A stretch of DNA of 64,000 nt from Bacillota bacterium (lineage in GTDB: Bacteria; Bacillota; Ch66; Ch109): the NCBI GenBank assembly GCA_013178275.1, contig JABLWZ010000001.1, positions 186,001 through 250,000 of the forward strand, in the 5' to 3' direction. This document shows, piece by piece, positions 58,622 to 64,000 of the stretch. The notes under the pieces were generated by a model. It searched no databases. It saw only the letters and a program-made list of their open reading frames with translations, and was not told where the DNA came from. Both the position numbers and the translations under genes were made by a program. Numbering within the stretch: the first letter of the stretch is position 1; the number at the start of each line of letters is the position of its first letter.

Positions 58622-60151
58622 ATGCCGGTCAAACGGCCGCTGGTACGGGGTACGATAATCCTCGGCTCGGTCAACCTGTACAACCGCTGCCTGGGTGTGT
58701 TCAGCCAGGCGATGGCGGTCAGGCTCCTCGGCACGCAGGGGTACGGGCTTTATCAGCTGTCGATGCCGATCTTCACCCTCTGTCTGGTCCTGGCGACCGC
58801 CGGGATCCCCCCCGCGCTGACGCGGCTGGTGGCGGACGAGTCTTCGCGCCGCAACCTGCCGGCCGTCTACCGGGCCGTGCGCTGGTCTTTTTGGGCCCTG
58901 GCCCTGCTCGGGGTAGTATTCGCGGTCCTGATCGCCTTCTCCTGGCCGCTGATCGCCCGCTTCCAGCTTGCTGACCACCGCATCCGGGGGTGCCTCTTGG
59001 TCCTGGGCTGCTCCCTGCCGGTGATCGCTGCCGCCTCATCCCTGAGGGCCTATTTCCAGGGAGTACAGCGGATGGGGGTCCCGGCCCTGGCCCAGATGCT
59101 GGAACAGACCACCCGGGTGGCCGGCGGCCTGTACATGGCCTATTACCTGCTGCCCCTGGGGATCGGCTGGGCCGCTGCGGGTTATGCCTCGGGGGTGGTC
59201 ATGGGTGAAGCGGTCGGCCTGCTGCTGATGCTGGCCGTATACTGCCTGCAGCGGGGGCGCCAGGCCGCCTCCCGGCCGGGTGACAATACGGTGTCCCGGT
59301 CAACGGGTCCGGTGACGGACCGGATCGCGCACTTCGCGGCCCCCGCCACCCTCAACCGGCTCCTGTCAGCGGTGGTTCTCAACATCGAGGCGGTGCTAAT
59401 CCCGCGCTTCCTGCTCCAGGGCGGGTGCTCTCCCGAGCAGGCGACCGCCCTCTACGGGCAGTTCATGGGGGTCGCGCTCACCCTGATCACCATACCCGGC
59501 ATCAGCACCCTGGCCGTCAGCGCCAACCTGCTGCCGGCCGTCGCCAACGCCCGAGCGCGGGGGGATACGGCCTATATCGAGAAGGCCGCGAGCCAGGGGA
59601 TCAAGATCGTTCTGGCCCTGAGCCTCCCGATAACGGTGGTCCTCTGCCGGTTTCCGCAGGAGATAACCCACCTGGTTTTCGGTCTGAGCGACGATATGTC
59701 CTACCTCCGGGTCCTGGCCCTCGGCGGTGTCGGACTGTACCTGATCCAGATCACCAACGGCATCCTCTACGGCCTGAACCGTCCCCGCCGGGTGCTGGTA
59801 AATACTACGTTCTATTCATTGGTCCGCATCGCCCTGATCTGCGTCTTCATGTCCCGGGGGAGCGGGCTGCTCCCGCTGGCCTGGGCCTATCTTTTCAGCT
59901 ACCTGCTGGGGATGCTGCTGAATATCGCGCCCCTCTACTCCTGCATCGGATCGGGACGTCCGCCGAGGCTCTCCAGTTCCCTGGCAGCCGCCGGGTTTAT
60001 GCTGCTGGCAATCGAATCAGTGGGGCTGTATTTCGGCCAGTCGGGTTATCCCGCGGTCCCCTTACTGCTCCTGATGATCGGGGCCGGTCTGACGGTTTAC
60101 GGAATCACCCTGCTGCTGCGCGATTACCACCTGCTGCGGCGGCCGAGCTGA
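58622..60151 (+). CDS. SpoVB/MurJ-like polysaccharide biosynthesis flippase
   Basis: 509 residues from ATG 58622 (AAAGGAG 9 nt upstream). About 14 membrane helices of the MVF/MATE-like fold, with the N-terminal GTIILGSVNLYNRCLGVFSQAMAVRLLGTQGYGLYQLSMPIF typical of the stage V sporulation protein B group. It probably flips lipid-linked wall or spore-cortex precursors. Its 3' end overlaps the convergent 87-residue gene by 28 bp. It is one of the main signs of an endospore former. Confidence 0.88.
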   Translation: MPVKRPLVRGTIILGSVNLYNRCLGVFSQAMAVRLLGTQGYGLYQLSMPIFTLCLVLATAGIPPALTRLVADESSRRNLPAVYRAVRWSFWALALLGVVFAVLIAFSWPLIARFQLADHRIRGCLLVLGCSLPVIAAASSLRAYFQGVQRMGVPALAQMLEQTTRVAGGLYMAYYLLPLGIGWAAAGYASGVVMGEAVGLLLMLAVYCLQRGRQAASRPGDNTVSRSTGPVTDRIAHFAAPATLNRLLSAVVLNIEAVLIPRFLLQGGCSPEQATALYGQFMGVALTLITIPGISTLAVSANLLPAVANARARGDTAYIEKAASQGIKIVLALSLPITVVLCRFPQEITHLVFGLSDDMSYLRVLALGGVGLYLIQITNGILYGLNRPRRVLVNTTFYSLVRIALICVFMSRGSGLLPLAWAYLFSYLLGMLLNIAPLYSCIGSGRPPRLSSSLAAAGFMLLAIESVGLYFGQSGYPAVPLLLLMIGAGLTVYGITLLLRDYHLLRRPS

Positions 60152-60387
60152 GCCGCCAGCCAGTAGACCCCCAGCGCTCCCAGGAGGAAGATGGCCAGCT
60201 GGTAAGCGAAGCCCAGGCGGATATCGTCGACCACGGTCAGCAGAAATGCCAGCCCCAGGGGAAGAAAGATGCTGTAAGCGGGGTTGCCGCCCAGCCACTG
60301 CCTGGTCCTGAACCAGGAGACGGCACGGCCGATGTTGAAGATCACCAGGAAGATGACCGCGTTCAGGATAAAATCGTATAAGAACAA
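60124..60387 (-). CDS. Small membrane protein, unknown
   Basis: 87 residues with three predicted membrane helices (YDFILNAVIFLVIFNIG, AYSIFLPLGLAFLLTVV, GFAYQLAIFLLGALGVYWLAA) and a basic C terminus. TTG 60387 lies 8 nt after GGAG. It follows surE by 24 bp in the same direction, so is likely the last gene of the folE-surE run. No family recognised. Confidence 0.6.
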   Translation of the reverse strand: MFLYDFILNAVIFLVIFNIGRAVSWFRTRQWLGGNPAYSIFLPLGLAFLLTVVDDIRLGFAYQLAIFLLGALGVYWLAAQLGRRSRW

Positions 60388-60411
60388 GCTAATTACTCCC
60401 GCTCCGGCATT

Positions 60412-61182
60412 CTATTTCAGGATGGGCTTCAGCCTCTGGCTGAGGTGATGCATCTGGTGATAGCTGGTGAGATCGAAGTGGATGGGCGTGATCGATGTCT
60501 TGTTGTTTTTCAGGGCCATGACGTCGGTGTCCTCGTCCTGCTCGTCGTCGACGATGTCCCCGGCCAGCCAGTAGTAGGTCTTGCCCCGGGGGTCCTTCCG
60601 TTCGGTGAACACGTCTTCGTAGCGGCGTATCCCCAGCTTGGTAATGGCCGCCCCGGCCATCTCCGAGGCTGGAACCGCCGGGATGTTCACGTTCAGCAGC
60701 AGGTCCGGGCTGATCTCTTTTTTCATCAGCTGCTCGCAGAGCTGGCGGGTAAAGCTGGCGGCGTAGCTGTAGTCGACGCCGATATCGAAGCTGTTCAGTG
60801 AGACCGCGATCGAGGCGACCCCCAGGATGGAGGCCTCCAGGGCCGCGGAAACGGTCCCCGAGTAGAGGACGTCCGTACCAACGTTGGCCCCCCGGTTTAT
60901 CCCCGAGATGACCAGGTCGGGCGGGGGATTCAAAAGGGTGCACACCCCCAGTTTTACACAGTCGGCGGGGGTGCCGTCGACTACCCACCCGCAGTCGGGG
61001 GAGCCGGTAAAGACGACCCTTTCGGCCCGGATCGGGTGATGGACGGTGATACTGTGTCCGGTGGCGCTCCTTTCACGGTCCGGGGCGATAACCGCCAGTT
61101 CCGCCAGGCCCTTCAGAGCGTGGCGCAGGGCCTGGATTCCAGGAGCCATGATACCGTCGTCGTTACTAAGGAGTATCAGCAT
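60412..61182 (-). CDS. surE: 5'/3'-nucleotidase SurE
   Basis: 256 residues. Metal and phosphate residues sit in SNDDGIMAPGI (D8, D9), GHSITVHHPI, DGTPADCVKLG and SGINRGANVGTDVLYSGTVSAA, all diagnostic. The enzyme dephosphorylates nucleoside monophosphates in the cytoplasm. It starts 19 bp after lepB, in an operon-like run folE-ypmA-lepB-surE. A conserved C-terminal extension (DVMALKNNKTSITPIHFDLT) completes the fold. Confidence 0.95.
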   Translation of the reverse strand: MLILLSNDDGIMAPGIQALRHALKGLAELAVIAPDRERSATGHSITVHHPIRAERVVFTGSPDCGWVVDGTPADCVKLGVCTLLNPPPDLVISGINRGANVGTDVLYSGTVSAALEASILGVASIAVSLNSFDIGVDYSYAASFTRQLCEQLMKKEISPDLLLNVNIPAVPASEMAGAAITKLGIRRYEDVFTERKDPRGKTYYWLAGDIVDDEQDEDTDVMALKNNKTSITPIHFDLTSYHQMHHLSQRLKPILK

Positions 61183-61201
61183 TGAGTCCCGCTACTTTCA
61201 T

Positions 61202-61741
61202 CTATTTCATACTGCCCCATCGGCCGAGAGGCCAATAGGTGAGGAAGGCTTTGCCCTTGATGTGCTCCTTGGTCAGCCAGCTGTTCCACTGGTGGCTGTC
61301 GAAGCTGTGGTTGCGGTTGTCCCCCATCACGAAGTATGAACCGGGGGGTACGGTGACCGGGCCGAAGCTGTAGTTCGGCTTCTCGTTGATGTAGTCCTCT
61401 TTCAGCGGCTGGCCGTTGATGAAAACCTGGCCCTTGGCGACCTCCACCCGGTCTCCCGGCAGTCCGATCACCCTTTTGATGAAGTCGTCCTTGTAGCCCG
61501 TCTCGAGCGGGGGTTCGAACACTATGACATCGAGCCGCTCGGGGTCCTGGAACCGATAGATGAAACGGTTGACCAGGACTCGGTCGTTTTCCTGGATGGT
61601 GGGCTTCATCGAGCCCGAGGGTATCCAACGGGCCTCCACCACGAAGAACCTGATCAGCATCGCCAGGACCAGGGCGACGATGATAATGCTGAGGACCTCT
61701 TTTATAAACCCGGACGTGTCACGGGAGGTTGTGTTTTCCAT
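61202..61741 (-). CDS. lepB: Signal peptidase I
   Basis: 179-residue type I signal peptidase with one N-terminal membrane helix (about 13-33). Catalytic Ser44 lies in PSGSMKPTI and Lys89 in FIKRVIGLPGD; box E is GSYFVMGDNRNHSFDSH. It cleaves signal peptides of secreted proteins on the outer face of the membrane. It is 31 bp downstream of ypmA and 19 bp upstream of surE. Confidence 0.95.
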   Translation of the reverse strand: MENTTSRDTSGFIKEVLSIIIVALVLAMLIRFFVVEARWIPSGSMKPTIQENDRVLVNRFIYRFQDPERLDVIVFEPPLETGYKDDFIKRVIGLPGDRVEVAKGQVFINGQPLKEDYINEKPNYSFGPVTVPPGSYFVMGDNRNHSFDSHQWNSWLTKEHIKGKAFLTYWPLGRWGSMK

Positions 61742-61772
61742 CTGCAGCAGTTCACCTCGAAAAATGCCGGAT

Positions 61773-61964
61773 TTATACCTCGTAGACCGAGATGGTCATC
61801 GTCTGATCCTGGCTGTTTTTGGTCAAGCCAAACATCAGCTGCTTGTGTTTCAGGGTTTTGTTCAAAAAATCCACGACCTTGTAAAGCTCCGCGTTTTCCG
61901 CCAGGGTCCGGGTAGCCATGGGGATCAGCTTCCCGCCTGGGGTCAGGTTCGGTTGGTCGGACAT
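61773..61964 (-). CDS. YpmA family protein (DUF4264)
   Basis: 63 residues. The TRTLAENAELYKVVDFLNKTLKHKQLMFGLTK stretch is the conserved DUF4264 core. Small soluble protein of unknown function, restricted to Bacillota. It begins 18 bp after folE and lies before lepB. Ribosome site GAGAGAGGAAACG precedes ATG 61964. Confidence 0.85.
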   Translation of the reverse strand: MSDQPNLTPGGKLIPMATRTLAENAELYKVVDFLNKTLKHKQLMFGLTKNSQDQTMTISVYEV

Positions 61965-61982
61965 CTCGTTTCCTCTCTCCGG

Positions 61983-62540
61983 TTAAGGGCTTTTGATCAG
62001 GGAAAGGGCCTCCACCCGGGTGGCCTCGTTCTGGAACACCCCTCTTACCGCCGAGGTCAGGGTCTTGGAGCCGGGCTTCTTTATCCCCCGCATGGTCATG
62101 CACATGTGCTCGGCCTCGATAACCACCATCACCCCCATGGGGTTGAGCGCCGCCATGATCGTGTCGGCGATCTGCGAGGTGAGCCGCTCCTGCATCTGCG
62201 GCCTTTTCGCGTAGTCCTCGACCACCCGCGCCAGCTTGCTGAGGCCGGTGACCTTTCCCTTTCGGGGGATGTACGCGACATGGGCCTGTCCAAAGAAGGG
62301 AAGCAGGTGGTGTTCGCACATCGAGTAGAAGGGAATGTCCTTGACCAGCACCATCTCGCTGTGAGGCTCGGTAAAGAAGGCCTCCAGCCGTTCCCTGGGG
62401 TCCCTCTCGAGACCGTGGAATATCTCCTCGTACATCTCCGCGACCCGGTCCGGCGTTCCCCGCAGTCCTTCCCGTTCGGGGTTCTCGCCCATCGCCTCCA
62501 GTATCTCTCTGACCGCTTTTTTTATTCTTTCTAAATCCAT
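61983..62540 (-). CDS. folE: GTP cyclohydrolase I
   Basis: 185 residues. Zn ligands are in [33 protein letters not shown], with a second Cys in the region [20 protein letters not shown], and the active-site QERLTSQIA block. It converts GTP to 7,8-dihydroneopterin triphosphate, first step of folate or tetrahydropterin synthesis. Two in-frame Met lie in the first ten codons; ATG 62540 gives the normal length. It leads the folE-ypmA-lepB-surE run. Confidence 0.96.
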   Translation of the reverse strand: MDLERIKKAVREILEAMGENPEREGLRGTPDRVAEMYEEIFHGLERDPRERLEAFFTEPHSEMVLVKDIPFYSMCEHHLLPFFGQAHVAYIPRKGKVTGLSKLARVVEDYAKRPQMQERLTSQIADTIMAALNPMGVMVVIEAEHMCMTMRGIKKPGSKTLTSAVRGVFQNEATRVEALSLIKSP

Positions 62541-62734
62541 ACTCGTCAGGTCGGTGCGCCGGTTGTCGATTTACTGCGATTCAGGAATCAAGTATTCTAT
62601 AAATCCGCTGCCGGTTTGGTCCGCCGCTCCTTAACCCTTTTCACCCGCCTTTTCTTCAAGTAACGACCTATTATGCATTTTATCATTAAACTCTCGGATT
62701 GAAAAAGCCCATTCCCGGAAAAATAGGTAAAAAT

Positions 62735-62757
62735 GACGCCGGGGCATGAGCCCCAGC
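62735..62757 (-). terminator. Second hairpin in the TPR-folE spacer
   Basis: Minus strand GCTGGGGC-tcat-GCCCCGGC (near-perfect) followed by GTCATTTTTA. Backup terminator after the TPR gene. Confidence 0.55.
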
Positions 62758-62772
62758 ACCTCAGAGTAAGTG

Positions 62773-62799
62773 CAATAGAAAACTTGGCTGTCGCCAAGT
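62773..62799 (-). terminator. Terminator of the TPR protein gene
   Basis: Minus strand ACTTGGC-gaca-GCCAAGT followed by TTTCTATTG, 27 bp past the stop at 62826. The rest of 62541-62825 holds no convincing gene. Confidence 0.7.
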
Positions 62800-62825
62800 A
62801 TCGGGCAGCGGATATATCGCTCCGG

Positions 62826-63971
62826 TCATGAGGTCAGAATGTCCCGGCCGGTCTCGTAGTGCGCCAGGCCGCAGGCCAGGTTGTAGCACCTTACCGCCAT
62901 GTCCGCCCTCCCCCGCTTCACCATCAGGGACCCCAGGGTTCCCCAGGCCGCCCGGTTCTGGGGGTTCATGCGCAGCAGCCGGCTCAGTTTCTCCACGGCC
63001 TCGTCCTCGCGCCGCAGTTTTTCCAGGCATACCGCCTGGTTGTTCAGCACTATCGGGTGGTCAGGCCTGATGGCCAGGGCCTGTTCGTAGGTCTTCAGGG
63101 CCTCCGGCAGTTTTCCGCTGGCCTCGAGGGACATCGCCAGGTTGTTGAGCAGGGTCACATCCCGCGGGCAGATGCTTATCGCCTTCTGGAAGTATCCCCG
63201 GGCCTCCTCGTGGAAACCCGCCTGGGCGAGCACGCTGGCGAGGTTGGAGACCGTCTCCGGGTCATCCAGGTCCAGTACGTCCAGGTGCTCCCGGTATATC
63301 TCGGCAGCCGCGATGTGCTTTCCCGCCTTCGCCAGCGCCACCCCGTAGTTGTTGATAAAGGTAGGTTCTCTATGACCCAGGGCCCGGGCCTCCGCAAAGC
63401 AGTGGAGTGCGTCTTCGAACCTCCCCAGGCAGGTAAGCGCGCAGCCGATGTTGGCCAGCAGCATAGGGTCGCGGGGGCTGCTCCTCAGGCCTCTCTCGCC
63501 GCACCTGAGCGCATCGAGGTACCTCTTTTCGGCCAGGAAGCATATGCTGAGGTTGTTCAGGGTATCGGGGTGGTCGGGCTTTAAGCTCAGGGCCCGGTTG
63601 AAGCAGTTTTCCGCCTCCTTGTAGCGCCCCAGTTGGAGCAGGGCCTCACCCTTGTGGTTCCAGCCCTCCAGGGATTGCGGGTTCTGGTCGAGGTACTCCC
63701 GCCAGACGTCCATCGACGACTCCCAGTCTCTTGACTGGTGCAGCGCCTGGCCCAGCCAGTAAATCGCGTCGACCTTCCCCGGGGATTGTCTCAGGACCTC
63801 CTCGAAAACGGCGATGGCCGCTCCAGCCTCTCCCTTTTCCAGGAGCCGCCTGCCCTCTCTAAGGGCCGCCGCAGTCTCCCGGGATGCGTCCCTCTCACCC
63901 ACGGGGTCCCGGGGTCTCACCATCGATCTGAGCCGCGACTGAAGGGTTTGACGCCATTGGATCAGGTCCAT
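62826..63971 (-). CDS. Tetratricopeptide repeat protein
   Basis: 381 residues made of about nine TPR units from residue 35 on (for example AIYWLGQALHQSRDWESSMDVWREYLDQNP, EGWNHKGEALLQLGRYKEAENCFNRALSLKP, DTLNNLSICFLAEKRYLDALRCGERGL). The N-terminal 30 residues are basic and charged, without membrane segment. TPR arrays bind protein partners; no enzyme domain is visible. The start ATG 63971 lies close to the window edge, with GAGAGGTGATTCCCCG before it. Function unknown. Confidence 0.85.
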   Translation of the reverse strand: MDLIQWRQTLQSRLRSMVRPRDPVGERDASRETAAALREGRRLLEKGEAGAAIAVFEEVLRQSPGKVDAIYWLGQALHQSRDWESSMDVWREYLDQNPQSLEGWNHKGEALLQLGRYKEAENCFNRALSLKPDHPDTLNNLSICFLAEKRYLDALRCGERGLRSSPRDPMLLANIGCALTCLGRFEDALHCFAEARALGHREPTFINNYGVALAKAGKHIAAAEIYREHLDVLDLDDPETVSNLASVLAQAGFHEEARGYFQKAISICPRDVTLLNNLAMSLEASGKLPEALKTYEQALAIRPDHPIVLNNQAVCLEKLRREDEAVEKLSRLLRMNPQNRAAWGTLGSLMVKRGRADMAVRCYNLACGLAHYETGRDILTS

Positions 63972-64000
63972 CGGGGAATCACCTCTCGGCTTTACTTGCC

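Noticed and set aside
62597-62797. 66-codon minus-strand frame between TPR and folE genes
   Set aside because: It overlaps two terminator hairpins and has no ribosome site.
1-64000. CRISPR arrays, rRNA genes, insertion sequences, replication origin
   Set aside because: No regularly spaced short repeats, rRNA-like sequence, transposase or DnaA-box cluster were seen in reading the window.

Overview
The window looks like chromosome of a GC-rich, endospore-forming anaerobic member of the Clostridia (Moorella/Desulfotomaculum/Syntrophomonas-like; genus not assignable from sequence alone). Supporting signs are a SpoVB-type flippase, a YpmA-family protein, many 4Fe-4S proteins, a selenocysteine-decoding gene, a sigma-54 activator with matching -24/-12 promoters, strong AGGAGG-type ribosome binding sites, and typical Bacillota wall genes (murB, ddl, dacF-type, LysM and SLH proteins).

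Layout. 1-5.1 kb: a minus-strand run led by a redox cassette (CD1871A-like small CXXC protein, membrane 4Fe-4S protein, TlpA-like lipoprotein whose active site is read through an in-frame UGA as Sec-Gly-Pro-Cys), followed by EVE-domain, pyruvate-kinase-C-like, aminotransferase and threonine aldolase genes. 5.1-7.3 kb: 4Fe-4S protein, small membrane protein and a C-GCAxxG-C-C protein. 7.4-10.9 kb: two paralogous small membrane/coiled-coil proteins, each behind a sigma-54 promoter, beside a CBS-PAS-PAS sigma-54 activator; I read these as one regulatory unit. 11-19.7 kb: alpha/beta hydrolase with an Asp at the nucleophile position, a five-LysM protein, FmdB zinc ribbon, a YhaO/YhaN-type nuclease pair, an acyl-CoA ligase and a small membrane protein.

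19.8-31.3 kb has a different feel in base and codon use (A/T-richer wobble positions, more AT-rich spacers): MFS exporter, zinc-dependent phospholipase C-like protein, iron alcohol dehydrogenase, and an operon of HTH protein, 7TMR-DISM histidine kinase, SARP-like response regulator, lone receiver and a large frameshifted surface protein (GLUG, InlB, Calx-beta, Fn3, SLH). It abuts the 3' end of a tRNA-Ala, so transfer is possible, but no integrase or att repeat was seen there.

31.5-50.5 kb is mostly core: LarA-like lactate racemase, lipid kinase (apparently starting at AUU), RtcB, MurB, a GlcD/GlcF pair for 2-hydroxyacid oxidation, HtrA, DacF, DUF523, a ThiI/MnmA-like enzyme, SGNH hydrolase, UPF0182, Ddl and a PHP phosphoesterase. 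50.5-52.4 kb is a small accessory patch: tRNA-Trp, a promoter-borne structured RNA (three-way junction plus terminator) leading into a 49-residue ORF, an orphan immunity-like membrane protein behind an RHS remnant, and a short tyrosine recombinase. 52.6-64 kb returns to core genes, with a c-di-GMP-I riboswitch in front of a 57-codon ORF, an EF-G paralogue, SpoVB, and a folE-ypmA-lepB-surE run.

Strongest leads: the UGA-containing TlpA cassette, the sigma-54 module, the structured leader at 50773-50886, the riboswitch-controlled small protein, and two genes that seem to start at AUU/AUC.
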